Under the pieces are notes generated by a model, which was not told where the DNA came from, did not search any database, and saw only the letters and a program-made list of their open reading frames with translations. From positions 62,001-126,000 of the forward strand of contig NZ_JAGGLV010000010.1 of the NCBI RefSeq assembly GCF_017874735.1: DNA of 64,000 bases, in the 5' to 3' direction. Both the position numbers and the translations under genes were made by a program. How positions within the stretch are numbered: position 1 is the first letter of the stretch; each line of letters starts with the position of its first letter. The DNA comes from Paenibacillus silagei. GTDB taxonomy: Bacteria > Bacillota > Bacilli > Paenibacillales > Paenibacillaceae. This document shows positions 33,444-43,700 of the stretch, piece by piece.

Positions 33444-34616
33444 CTAATCGGTACGCAGAGCTTGAATCGGCCGGAGTCTCGCCGCTTTGCTGGCGGGCAG
33501 GATACCGAAGAACACACCGATAAAGAGTGAGAAGAGGAATGAAATGTTCACCATGTTCCAGGCATAGCCAACCTGAAGGGCGGTCAACTGGCCGACAAGC
33601 CAAGTTAGGCCTAATCCTGCTCCGATTCCGAGGATTCCGCCCATCGTGCTGAGCACCATCGACTCAATGATGAATTGCAGCAGAATATCTATCTTTTTGG
33701 CGCCGATGGCTTTGCGTATGCCGATCTCCCGGGTGCGTTCGTTCACTGAAATAATCATAATGTTCATAATGCCGATTCCGCCAACGAACAGCGAGATTCC
33801 GGCGATTCCAGCTAGGGCAAGGGACAGGGTACCGGAGGTTTTCTTCAGCGTATCCAGCATCTGTTTGGAATCGAACACACTGTAGGCATCCTTTGCACGG
33901 AGGAACTTGCGGTCCAGAATCTGTCCGATAGCTGTCTTCACAGACGCTACATCCTTGTCGCTCAAGGCAGTGACGGTAAAAGTCTGAATGCCCTTGCTCT
34001 GAAGCAGCCGCTCGGAGGTGGATAAGGGGATGAGAATCTTCTTATCGTTGGATCCGCTGAGTGAGGTTCCCTTCGCCTGGAGCAAGCCTACAATCTGGAA
34101 GGAGGTACCGTTCAGCTGGATCTCACGGCCCACCGGGTTGTCGGCGCCAAACAGCTTCTTCGCCGTCTCGGTTCCGATCAGGGCAGCCTTCTGCCGGTAT
34201 TCATTGTCGATATCGAGCAGGAAGCGGCCGGACTGCACATGAAAGTTCTGTACCTTCTCATAGCTTGCTGTGATGCCTTCAAGTGAGACATTAGTATGAA
34301 CGTTACGATATTTGGCGGTTACATTGCTGCTGATCGTTGGCGATACCTGATCCACACGGGGAACCCGGCTGAATGCGGCAACCTCCTCGGCCGTGAGGGA
34401 AGTGACTGCCCCCCGTCCGGTAATCATGACCGTCAGCTGATTCGTGCCAAGGTCACTGAACTGGCTGGTGATCTGACCCGTAACTCCCTGCCCTACCGAG
34501 ACCAGCAGGATGACCGAGGATACTCCGATGACAATGCCCAGCATGGTGAGGAAGGAGCGGACCTTATTGCCGACGATACTCATTACCGCCATTCGGATAC
34601 TCTGAGCAAGAATCAT
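33444..34616 (-). CDS. MacB-like ABC transporter permease (FtsX fold)
   Basis: The 390-aa permease has the MacB/FtsX arrangement: TM1 at about residues 19-42 (VRSFLTMLGIVIGVSSVILLVSVGQGV), a large extracellular domain to about 265, then three membrane helices with SVNERTREIGIRKAIGAKKIDILLQFI between the second and third segments. It ends GILPASKAARLRPIQALRTD, typical of the family. It would work with the LolD-type ATPase and HlyD-type adaptor encoded before it as a mechanotransmission or peptide/macrolide exporter, like YknXYZ of B. subtilis. It overlaps the ATPase gene by 4 nt. Confidence 0.92.
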   Translation of the reverse strand: MILAQSIRMAVMSIVGNKVRSFLTMLGIVIGVSSVILLVSVGQGVTGQITSQFSDLGTNQLTVMITGRGAVTSLTAEEVAAFSRVPRVDQVSPTISSNVTAKYRNVHTNVSLEGITASYEKVQNFHVQSGRFLLDIDNEYRQKAALIGTETAKKLFGADNPVGREIQLNGTSFQIVGLLQAKGTSLSGSNDKKILIPLSTSERLLQSKGIQTFTVTALSDKDVASVKTAIGQILDRKFLRAKDAYSVFDSKQMLDTLKKTSGTLSLALAGIAGISLFVGGIGIMNIMIISVNERTREIGIRKAIGAKKIDILLQFIIESMVLSTMGGILGIGAGLGLTWLVGQLTALQVGYAWNMVNISFLFSLFIGVFFGILPASKAARLRPIQALRTD

Positions 34617-35308
34617 TGGTCATTTCTCCGATCTTCGACGAGGTGGCCATCCTGAATCCGGATGACCCGCTTCGCTTGTTCAGCAATGCCCAGGTCATGT
34701 GTGATGACAATAATGGTATGTCCCTGTTCATTCAGTCTTTTGATCATGTGCATGACCTCTTCTCCGGTCTTGGAATCGAGTGCACCGGTAGGCTCATCTG
34801 CCAGTAGAATGGGAGGATTGCCGGCAAGTGCTCTGGCGATGGCAACCCGCTGCTGCTGCCCCCCGGACAGCTCGCTCGGACGGTGGTGCATCCTCTCTTG
34901 CAGGCCGACCTTCTCCAGGGCGGCAGCGGCTAGCGTTCTTCGCTCCCGTTGTGACAAGCCCCGGTAGACTAAGGGCAGTTCGACATTCTGGACAGCAGAT
35001 AACTTAGGAAGCAGGTTGAAGTTCTGGAAGATGAAGCCTATTTTCTCATTGCGGATCCGGGCCAGCCGGTTATCGGATAAGCAGCGGACATCCTGTCCAT
35101 CCAGAGAATAGCTCCCTTCATTCGGGATATCCAGGCAGCCGATCATGTTCATCAAGGTGGATTTGCCAGATCCGGACGGGCCGATAATGGCAACGAATTC
35201 GCCATGATGGATCTCAAAAGAGATATCCTTCAGCACCGTCATCTGTTCCTTAGCCATCATGTATCCGTGGACCATATGCTCAATCCGGATCAGGGGCTTT
35301 GTATTCAT
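34613..35308 (-). CDS. LolD/MacB-type ABC transporter ATPase
   Basis: The 231-aa ATPase has Walker A GPSGSGKST, Q-loop FIFQNFNLLPKLSAVQNVELPL, signature LSGGQQQR, Walker B ILLADEPTGALD and the switch VITHD. The ADEPTGALDSKTGEEVM stretch is typical of the LolD/MacB (lipoprotein or antimicrobial peptide) group. It energises the MacB-like permease. Both ends overlap neighbouring genes by 4 nt, so the transporter is translationally coupled. Confidence 0.94.
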   Translation of the reverse strand: MNTKPLIRIEHMVHGYMMAKEQMTVLKDISFEIHHGEFVAIIGPSGSGKSTLMNMIGCLDIPNEGSYSLDGQDVRCLSDNRLARIRNEKIGFIFQNFNLLPKLSAVQNVELPLVYRGLSQRERRTLAAAALEKVGLQERMHHRPSELSGGQQQRVAIARALAGNPPILLADEPTGALDSKTGEEVMHMIKRLNEQGHTIIVITHDLGIAEQAKRVIRIQDGHLVEDRRNDQ

Positions 35309-36504
35309 TGTGGTCCTCCTCCGGCACCGCCGCCATCGCTGCCGTCAAAGCCGCCCTCGTCACCGCCCATATCGAACATACCCGGAGCTGCGGGAGCAGG
35401 CGTACTGACAGCAATAATGGTCGGGACAATGACCTGTTCCCCTTCGCGCAGACCACTGACAATTTCGATCCGGCTCTCATCATGCACACCTACAGTGACA
35501 GGCTTCAGCTGAACGGGCGGAGGTGTGGCAGGGCTTCCTGCGGCGGAGCTGCCCTTGGGCGAGGGGGCCTGCTCCGGAACGGAGTCCTGCACTTGAACAT
35601 AATACTTGTTATCCTTTTGGGTCACAGACTCGACGGGAAGCAGCAGAACCTGGTTCTTCTCTTCAATAGTAACGACTCCTTGTGCTGACATACCGGCTCT
35701 GGCTCCGGTGGAGTCCGTGAGCAGAAGGGTCACTTCAAAGACGGAGACGCCATTAGTCACCGTTCCTTCATCCGCAATCCGCGTGACCTTGGCCGGGTAG
35801 ACCTCAGCGGGCAGCGCGTCCATCTTAATGGCTGCGGACATCCCCGGCTTAATCTTGGGGATATCCAGTTCATCAATTTTAATCGTAGCGCTCAGATTCT
35901 TGTAGTCCGTTATGGAGAAGACCTCGGCACCTTTAGTCACCATCCCCCCTGAGGAGGCGCTGATCTTGGTCACCGTTCCATCCATCGGCGCTGTTAGGGA
36001 AGCGGGCGGGATATGATCCTTCTTCAGTGCTTCAAGCTCGGTTAATGTGGCTGTAATGGTATCCTTGGTTCTCTCGATGGCCAGCTTCGCCGCATCAATA
36101 TCGGTTAAGGCAGCACTATCCATGATTAGCTTCTTGTACTGGTCTTGTTTCTCCAGCAGGTCATTCTGCGATTGCTTGAGCGTGTTCTGCTGGATTCTTA
36201 CGTTACTGGCTACATTGGCTCCCTCATAAGTGAGCAGGATCTGACCCTTCTTGACTTGTTCATTCTCCTTAACGAGAACCTTGGCCACATTTCCTGTGTC
36301 CCTGGCATATACGATCGTAGTATTCGTAGCCTTCACGGTGCCGGAGCCTTTGACGGTTACAGATATATCGTCCTTGGTCACTACAGTAGTCTGAGCAGTA
36401 GGAGGACTGTCCTGTGTGCTCTTATCCGGCCATAAGCTATACACAACAATTCCAGCAGTGACTATGACTGCGGCTGACAGCCCTAAGGTTTTTTTGACGT
36501 TCAT
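35305..36504 (-). CDS. HlyD/MacA-like membrane fusion (adaptor) protein
   Basis: The 399-aa protein has an N-terminal membrane anchor (about 7-24), two lipoyl half-motifs (GTVKATNTTIVYARDTGNVAKVLVKENEQVKKGQILL and APMDGTVTKI), a helical hairpin between them (about 105-165), beta-barrel and membrane-proximal domains, and an odd C-terminal tail of Gly, Asp and Pro (GGDEGGFDGSDGGGAGGG). In Gram-positives such adaptors extend outside the membrane and join the MacB-like permease. It overlaps the flanking genes by 4 nt each. The Gly-rich tail may contact the wall or the secreted partner protein. Confidence 0.9.
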   Translation of the reverse strand: MNVKKTLGLSAAVIVTAGIVVYSLWPDKSTQDSPPTAQTTVVTKDDISVTVKGSGTVKATNTTIVYARDTGNVAKVLVKENEQVKKGQILLTYEGANVASNVRIQQNTLKQSQNDLLEKQDQYKKLIMDSAALTDIDAAKLAIERTKDTITATLTELEALKKDHIPPASLTAPMDGTVTKISASSGGMVTKGAEVFSITDYKNLSATIKIDELDIPKIKPGMSAAIKMDALPAEVYPAKVTRIADEGTVTNGVSVFEVTLLLTDSTGARAGMSAQGVVTIEEKNQVLLLPVESVTQKDNKYYVQVQDSVPEQAPSPKGSSAAGSPATPPPVQLKPVTVGVHDESRIEIVSGLREGEQVIVPTIIAVSTPAPAAPGMFDMGGDEGGFDGSDGGGAGGGPQ

Positions 36505-39071
36505 AGCGATCCTCCGGGATCTGGATTTGCCGCGTTTTTCGGGGCAGTGATGGTCTCAGGGGCTTTGGCCGCAGGGGTGTAGGTAAGACTGTAGCTCTGG
36601 CTGCCCAAGAGAATCCGCTCTCCCTGGAACTCGTCATAGAGAGTGACGAGGAATTTACCGCTGCGGAGCGTTTTATAGGCATTGCTTGTAAGGGTCATAG
36701 AATAGGTCAGGAATTTCCCTGTCACCAAATCAGTTCCGGGCACCAGCGTTCTCTCCTGAGTCTGGCCGAGAGGATCGGTAAGCTGCACGACCAGCTTATG
36801 CGCATTAGTGCCCATATCATACTGGTTGTCCTTAGCAAGCGTATACGTCAGATTGACACTCAGCGTATCCTGGCCCTCAGACACAGCACCTGTGGCCTGA
36901 GTAACCGTAAATGTATAAGGGAACAAGGGCACTCCGCTACCCAGAGTGACTAGTGCAGCCGGAGTCTGAATATGAAGGGTGAGTGCTTTAGGATTAATAT
37001 AGGCGGTTGGCGTTCCGTCCGGCGCTGTCAGCTTGTTCTCGCTAACTCCTTCTCCCGCGAAAAGCGTCAGCTGCGAGGCATCGATGCTTGCAGGCAGCTT
37101 GCTCCATATACTCACCAGACTCTTGCCCTTGGGTCCGGCCGCCAGTGCAGATTGACTGACTTCTGCTTCATAATAGGTATTGTCCGGTGTCTTATAATAA
37201 GCCACAAGTCTGGAGAGCTCTGCCCTCCGGGCTTCAAGACTGCTCACCTCAAGCTCAGTATACAGAATGTTCTGGCTTGCTCCGGGATAGAGGAGGGTCC
37301 GGCGCTCTTTAACCTCCGCCCGCTTGCCTGCAGTATCGATCTTGAAGGTGGCGTTATCACCAGCGTCAGACATACCCGGAACAACTTGCTGTGTTTTGAG
37401 GGAGAGGAAAGGCTCAGTGGTGTCGCCTGTCCCGCTATTTAGTCCGATACGAACCTGGTCCAGAGATCGCTCATAAGGGAGCTTGCCGATCACATAATAC
37501 ACAGCGCTTGCTCCTGAGGCTAGCTGCTGGCTGGAGGTGGCTGCGACGACTTGAACCGGAGCGTCCAAGGCGGTCTGCCCTGCTTGGATAGTTCCTGTAA
37601 AAGCAGGGAGGGTCACTGCCGCATCTCTGACATTACGGATACGAATCGTGCCGACAAGCAAATCCTCAGTTGTCCAAGGCATACGCTGCACTGACTCGAG
37701 TACGGCACCGAAGGTTCCGAAGCTGTTATCCAGGATGTACTCCGAAGCAACGGAGTTGGTCATCTCTAAAGAATAGGGAATCTTGTACATAGCTGTAGGG
37801 AAGATAGTCTTGCCTTCTACTGCCGGCTCCACCATCTGGAGCTTCAGCGTACTCTGGTTCACATTCAGCGGCACTTCGGCAGAGAATTGCAGGATCTTCT
37901 CCTCAAGCGGCTTCAAGGTGAGGCTGGCCAGCGCTTTGCTGTTGACCGGGAAGGAGTAGCCTTCCTTGGCGGTTACAGATAATTCATAGGCTGGCAGAGT
38001 AACCGCCTTGTTGCCAGCATTCCTAATGCGCAGCTTAAGTGTCCACAGTGCCTTCTCGCCTGTTGAGGATACGGATGCCTGCTTCAGCTGGGTCTCAATG
38101 GTATTGCTGCTCACGCCGAATTTCTTCACCGCGTAAGCATTCACCTCAAGACTTGGATAGCTTGCTTCCGGGAGACGGAAGGAGACTACCGGCAGATCCG
38201 CTTTTAGCCCAGCATTCTCCCCAGTGATAAGCAGCGACATGCGCGTAGTCGGTATGTAAGCCGGGAGCTCCGCCAGATAAAAGATCTTCTTATTCTCACC
38301 GGACTGCACCTTGTAATCCCGGCTGGTACTGTCAAGCGTCAGCTCAAACGCGGAACCGCCGGAGGATTCAAGGAATACCCGGTGGCCGGGTGCAGCGAGT
38401 ACCTTGGCTCCTTGATTCGTCAGGCTCAGAGCAACCTTGGCATAGATTTTATTATTGAAGCTGAAGATTTGCAGGCTCTCGGGCTTCAGGCTAACCGGAA
38501 GGTTGCTAACCGTAATCTGCTTGCTAAGACCCTGCTGTACATAAGGAGTATAAGCGGCCGGGACCTTGAAGCTGCCCAGCTTCTTCTGGTACTCTGAGCC
38601 GCTGAAGTCGAAGCCGAACAGCGAGATAGAGAGGCCTTGGGTAGAAGCTGTCTTGCTGACGTTCACATAATAGGTGACGGTTAGCTGCTCCTTGGGCGCA
38701 ACCGCCACTTTGGTTTTATCCTCAGGAATGGGGCTGCTCTTAATCGTTGCTCCCGCTGGGGTTGTAATCTTGGAAAAAACGTTGATCAGCTTATAGGTGC
38801 TGCTGCTTGTATTGCTGTACACCAGGGTATAAGTCAGACTGTTGCCGCCATCGGCCTTGGCTAATTGCACATCGGTCAGCCTCACGCTGACTCCGGACTG
38901 GACAGCCACTGCAGGCAATTGCGACAAAGCGTTAGCCTGATCCTGCTGCGAATTGTTCGCTGTCTTGTTTGCTGTAACGCTGCTTGGCGCCGCTGATGCC
39001 GATAACGCCAGGTGCTGACTGGCAATAATCATCCCTAGTACCAGAGCGGCACAGGCACGGTAATTCTTCAT
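36501..39071 (-). CDS. Large secreted beta-rich protein of the MacAB operon, function unknown
   Basis: The 856-aa protein begins with a clear signal peptide (MKNYRACAALVLGMIIASQHLALSASA). No catalytic motif is visible. The remainder is a long succession of beta-strand-rich modules with recurring phrases such as NTSSSTYKLINVFSKI, LKLRIRNAGNKAVTLPAYELSV and GTIRIRNVRDAAVTLPAF, which look like repeated immunoglobulin-like or CARDB-type domains of about 120-150 residues. It is the first gene of the operon and overlaps the adaptor gene by 4 nt. An extracellular scaffold or sensing partner for the exporter and kinase is a plausible role but unproven. The start at 39071 has GGGAGGG 6 nt before it; the longer frame runs through that site. 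Confidence 0.85.
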   Translation of the reverse strand: MKNYRACAALVLGMIIASQHLALSASAAPSSVTANKTANNSQQDQANALSQLPAVAVQSGVSVRLTDVQLAKADGGNSLTYTLVYSNTSSSTYKLINVFSKITTPAGATIKSSPIPEDKTKVAVAPKEQLTVTYYVNVSKTASTQGLSISLFGFDFSGSEYQKKLGSFKVPAAYTPYVQQGLSKQITVSNLPVSLKPESLQIFSFNNKIYAKVALSLTNQGAKVLAAPGHRVFLESSGGSAFELTLDSTSRDYKVQSGENKKIFYLAELPAYIPTTRMSLLITGENAGLKADLPVVSFRLPEASYPSLEVNAYAVKKFGVSSNTIETQLKQASVSSTGEKALWTLKLRIRNAGNKAVTLPAYELSVTAKEGYSFPVNSKALASLTLKPLEEKILQFSAEVPLNVNQSTLKLQMVEPAVEGKTIFPTAMYKIPYSLEMTNSVASEYILDNSFGTFGAVLESVQRMPWTTEDLLVGTIRIRNVRDAAVTLPAFTGTIQAGQTALDAPVQVVAATSSQQLASGASAVYYVIGKLPYERSLDQVRIGLNSGTGDTTEPFLSLKTQQVVPGMSDAGDNATFKIDTAGKRAEVKERRTLLYPGASQNILYTELEVSSLEARRAELSRLVAYYKTPDNTYYEAEVSQSALAAGPKGKSLVSIWSKLPASIDASQLTLFAGEGVSENKLTAPDGTPTAYINPKALTLHIQTPAALVTLGSGVPLFPYTFTVTQATGAVSEGQDTLSVNLTYTLAKDNQYDMGTNAHKLVVQLTDPLGQTQERTLVPGTDLVTGKFLTYSMTLTSNAYKTLRSGKFLVTLYDEFQGERILLGSQSYSLTYTPAAKAPETITAPKNAANPDPGGSL

Positions 39072-39299
39072 TTCATTCCCTCCCAACATTCATCATCCGA
39101 TTGACGGCTTAAAGCAGCCGCTAGAAGATGTTTCCTATCTTACGGGAAAGGCTTAACACAGGGATAAATAAAAGGGGGAAGAACCCGGGGAAAAGATAAA
39201 TAGGAGTTAAACTTTTTATAAACTGGCTTGTTCCAGCCACCGCGTGACCTGAAGGCTGGACTGGCCGGTATATAATAGTAGATACATAGAATCCGGTGA

Positions 39300-39581
39300 G
39301 CCGGGACAGGGGGATCCGTTGCCTGTTACTCCTCAGGCATCCGCGAGCTGCGGCAGGGCCGCAACATCATCGTGATGACCACAGATGGTCTGCTGGAGGT
39401 GGGGGCAAGACTGCTGGAAGACCCGCGTAGGCTGTATGAAGCTTTTACGGGTAGAGAGGATCTGGAGGAAAGTGTGGCGGAAGTATTGACGGGGGTGCAT
39501 GAACAGCTTGGGCGGGACAGCGCAACGGTGGTGGCCTGGAGTTATGAGAATGGACGGGCGGGAGTGATGCCTAGCGATTGA
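39300..39581 (+). pseudogene. Remnant of a PPM/SpoIIE-type protein phosphatase (C-terminal fragment)
   Basis: In the frame ending at 39581 the sequence reads YSSGIRELRQGRNIIVMTTDGLLEVG and later RDSATVVAWSY. These are the late motifs of PPM/PP2C-like phosphatases: the metal-binding TDG and the final D-x-T strand. There is no start codon before a stop at 39297-39299, and the N-terminal two-thirds with the first metal ligands is absent. It appears to be a decayed 3' fragment rather than a gene. A short ORF starting at GTG 39372 could still be translated, but without the catalytic core. The remaining sequence from 39072 to 39299 holds no gene I can see. Confidence 0.6.
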
Positions 39582-39645
39582 GGGGTGTTATCTTGTTTGC
39601 GGCAAAATAGCGGCAATGATATAATTGAATTAAAGGGGTGATTTT

Positions 39646-40767
39646 ATGTTCATACCAAAATACTCAATAACGGATCTTATTGCCCGGAGACTGATGGATA
39701 TTCAACATGCCACTGTGGTAGTGGATTTGCTTCCATTGCCGGTCTCTATTCTTGATCTACTTAAAAAAGAATCAATGGAAAAAACAGTGATTCTATCCAC
39801 GAAGATAGAGGGAAATACACTTGATGAAGCGACGAAACGAAAGGTTCTATACCAGACAAGCAGCGATAATGAAGAGCAAGAAGTATATAACTTAATGAAA
39901 GCTTTGCAATATCTGGATGAAGCTGAGAAGAGGAAGCTCCCGGTAACAGAAGAGTTCGTAAAGAAGCTTCATGCCATAATCAAAATTTCACACGGCAGAA
40001 GAGCTCGAATAAGTGAGTACCGTGAGGAGCAGAACCAAGTAGGCAATCGTAATGCGTCCGGTTTCTTTCTACCTCCTGAATGGCAGGATGTTCCGGTGTT
40101 AATGGAAGATTTAATTGCTTGGATAAACTCTCCGGAAACGTATTCGGTTCCTATTCCAATCAAAGCAGGGATTTTCATGTGGCAGTTTCTCACCATCCAT
40201 CCTTATTTGGACGGAAACGGCCGAACTGCCAGAATGCTCACCACCTATCTGCTTCGCCGGGGCGGATATGGGCTGAAGGGATTATTCGTGCTTGAGAATT
40301 TCTATGATCGTAACCTCTCGGAATACTATCGCCAGCTCCAACTTGGTCTCCATCACAATTATTATTTTGGACGTCATGATGCCGAGCTGACACCCTGGCT
40401 GGAATTTTTCGTAGATGGATTGGCAGAGGTGTTTCAAGATGCGGCAAATATTGTTACAGAGAAATCTGCTCAAATGACAAGGATCGAACCGGATCTGATC
40501 CGAAAGCTTGATCCACAGCAAAGAATCGTGTTTGCTCAATTAACCTTTAAGCAGGATACCCTGACAACCAGCGAGATGAGAGAGCTTCTGCGCTTATCGG
40601 ATCGCTCTATCCGGGAAAAAGTAAGTCATTGGAGAGAAGAAGGATTCCTTGAACCGCGCGATCAGGATGCGCAAAGAGTTCGTTCGGTTAAATTGACCAT
40701 GGAATATGAGAAGCTGGCACAGGACATTCGGCATGAGCCGGATAAGTTTGCCCATTTTCTTAAGTGA
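39646..40767 (+). CDS. Fic-family protein (probable AMP transferase) with C-terminal winged helix
   Basis: The 373-aa protein has a Fic_N segment, then the Fic core with the active-site loop HPYLDGNGRTAR (catalytic H185), and a C-terminal winged HTH-like domain (RELLRLSDRSIREKVSHWREEGFLE). The inhibitory helix motif S51-T-K-I-E55-G (pattern S/TxxxEG/N) precedes the core, placing it in the N-terminal self-inhibited class. Fic enzymes transfer AMP from ATP to a protein hydroxyl, often controlling a partner such as a topoisomerase. It has an AAGGGGTG site and overlaps the reading frame of the helicase gene, so the two are likely co-expressed. Confidence 0.9.
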   Translation: MFIPKYSITDLIARRLMDIQHATVVVDLLPLPVSILDLLKKESMEKTVILSTKIEGNTLDEATKRKVLYQTSSDNEEQEVYNLMKALQYLDEAEKRKLPVTEEFVKKLHAIIKISHGRRARISEYREEQNQVGNRNASGFFLPPEWQDVPVLMEDLIAWINSPETYSVPIPIKAGIFMWQFLTIHPYLDGNGRTARMLTTYLLRRGGYGLKGLFVLENFYDRNLSEYYRQLQLGLHHNYYFGRHDAELTPWLEFFVDGLAEVFQDAANIVTEKSAQMTRIEPDLIRKLDPQQRIVFAQLTFKQDTLTTSEMRELLRLSDRSIREKVSHWREEGFLEPRDQDAQRVRSVKLTMEYEKLAQDIRHEPDKFAHFLK

Positions 40768-40772
40768 AGGTG

Positions 40773-43700
40773 ATGAAGATAAATTTTACTTTAGAAGATA
40801 TCAAGGACTTCTGCGGGGACACCTTTTATGAGCGTGGACAATCCTATTATAATTCCGGGCGGGTAAGCGAGCTGATCTTTGATGCAGAAATCAACCGCTA
40901 TAGAGCATGGGTAAAGGGAAGCAAAGCTTACCACGTTGAGATTTTTAATATCAATTTTACAGGAAATGATACCGAGGCCTACTGTACTTGTCCTGCTTAT
41001 GAGAGTTATGGATGCTGTAAGCATGTGGCGGCAACACTTATTGCTATATTTAAGCAGAAGAGAAAGAAGTCAGTTAGTAAAAAATCGAAGAACGACAAAC
41101 ACAAATATAACCAGATGGATCATTTAATTTCCTCACTAGCCGTGATAGAACCTGCTATGAATAGAAAGAAAGCACCTCTGTTATTTGAACATGAAGAACA
41201 ATTGCAGTTTGAGTTCATCTTAAGCACGCTGTACCAGCAGCCCAGAGGATTTACGCTTGAAATGCGGGTAGGCTACAAGCACCGGTATGTCGTGACAAAA
41301 CTGGGACAATTCCTTGAACATCTGGAGCAGCGGAAGCCGCTGTATTTCACCAGCAAGTTCACGTTTGATGCGGAGCTGCAGCACATAAGCGCTGCCGACT
41401 GGGCATTCCTGGAGGTCATGCTTTTACTCAAAAACTCTGAGAAATTACCCAAATCCAGCCCGAACGGCTATTATAGTCCCCCTGAGAAAGACGAGAGGAT
41501 GCTGAAGGTCACTCCGCTGGCCTGGGAAAAGCTTAAGCTGCTTCTGCCAGAAGTGAATGTTACCCTAAGAACGCTTTGGCACCCGGAGGTTCGTGCGGTT
41601 CTTGCCAACGAGGTCCCGCCGCTTGAATTCTCGATAGGCCAGGGAAACCAGAAGGATTATGCTCTGACAGCTTCAAGTATGGAAAAACTTATCTTGATGG
41701 AGGACTATTCTATTCTGATTATGAATGGGCTGATCTATGATGTGGATAGAGATACGCTCCGTATGATTGCGCTGCTCCAGCAGCAGTTCAAGGCCACAGG
41801 GGAGATTGCGGTTGCTCCCGGACAAATCGAAGCGGTCGTGCAGCAGGTGCTGCCAGCCTTAAGAAAGCTAGGGAAAGTAAGTGTGGAACAGGCAGTAAGC
41901 GAGCGAATTGTGGAGCCTGAACTGCAGGCAAAGCTGTATCTGGATTATGCGGACGGTACCGTAACGTTTCGGCTGGAATTTCATTATGAGGAGATTGTGA
42001 TCAATCCGCTGGAAGAGAATAGCGTGGATGAAGCGCGCAAGCAGAAGATCCTGATCCGGAATATGCAGCGGGAAAATAAGATCGTTGATATTCTGGACAA
42101 CTCTCCGCTCAGACGGGAACAGCAGCACTGGGCTTCGGTAAGTGAACCGGTCATCTACGAGGCGTTATATGAGCTTGTGCCGGTTTTGGAAGAGGTTGCT
42201 GAGCTGTTTGTCACCCCTGCTGTTCAGAGACTTGTGCAGGAGCGTAAAGCATTTCCTAAAGTGAAAGCGGAGCTGAGCGAGGGTCTGGATTGGTTGGATA
42301 TCTCTTTTGAGCTGGAAGGCTTGAATGAGGAGGAGACCGTTAGGGTCATGCAGGCGATTGTGGAGAAAAGGAAGTATGTCCGCCTGCGCAGCGGGGCTTT
42401 TCTGCCCATTGAAGTGGACAGTTTCAGCGAATTCGGCACCGTTGCCGAACGGCTGAATCTCAGGCAAAGGGATCTTAAACACTCGGTAATTCGCCTGCCC
42501 TCCGTACAAGCTCTTCAGCTTCCAGAGCGGGGACATGGCTTCAAGCATACGAAGTGGGGCAAGTCCCTCCGGGAATTCCTGGACCAGCTGCGGGAACCGG
42601 ACAGTCTGGAATTCGAGCTGCCCGCTGAGCTGAAGCCGGTTCTCCGCGATTATCAGGCCAGAGGCTTCCAGTGGATGAAGACGTTGTCGAAGTTCAGGTT
42701 CGGCGGAATTCTGGCGGATGACATGGGGCTGGGTAAAACAATCCAGAGTATTGCTTATATCTGCTCCGAGCTGGCTGAGATGCCGTCCAAGGTACAGGGG
42801 AGAGCTCCGGTGCTGATTCTGTGTCCGGCATCCTTAACGTATAACTGGAGCCATGAGTTCGCCCGGTTTGCACCAGCAGTCAACGTACTGGTGGCGGCAG
42901 GGCAGAAGGAGGAGCGCAGTGGACTGCTGGAGGGAAAGGCCGTAGAAGAAGCGGATGTGATTATTACCTCGTACCCTCTTCTCCGCAGAGATATTGAGCT
43001 GTATTCCGGTACAACCTTTCATGCGTTAATTCTGGATGAAGCCCAGGCGATCAAAAACTCGGCCTCCCAAACTGCCCAAGCGGTTAAATCGCTTAAGGCT
43101 GCACGGAAATTTGCGTTGACGGGCACACCGATTGAGAATTCGGTGGATGAGCTGGAAGCTATTTTCAGCACCGTCTTCCCGGCGCTGTTCACCGGACGAT
43201 TGACCTTCAAGGAGCTGCCTGCCGGACGTATCGCCAGCATCGTATCCCCTTTTATTCTGCGGCGGCTGAAAAAAGAAGTTCTGGAGGAGCTGCCGGACCG
43301 CATAGATACTGTACTGCTTACGGAGCTGCTGGATGAGCAGAAGCAGGTATATCTCGCTTATTTATCCAGGCTACGGGAGGATACCGAGCAGGACTTATTA
43401 GCCGAAGGCTTCCACAAAAGCAGGATGAAGATTCTGGCGGGTATCACCCGCTTACGGCAGATCTGCTGCCATCCTTCGCTGTTCCTTGAGAATTATACGG
43501 GAGGCTCCGGCAAGCTGGAGCAATTACTGGAGACGGTGCAAGAATGCCGTGATTCCGGCCGCAGAATGCTGGTGTTCTCGCAATTCTCCAGTATGTTGGC
43601 GCTGATCCGGCAGCGCCTGGAAGAAGCGGGAGTGCAGCCCTTGTATCTGGACGGCTCCACTCCGGGCAAGGAGCGGGTGGAGCTGTGCAGGCTTTTTAAT

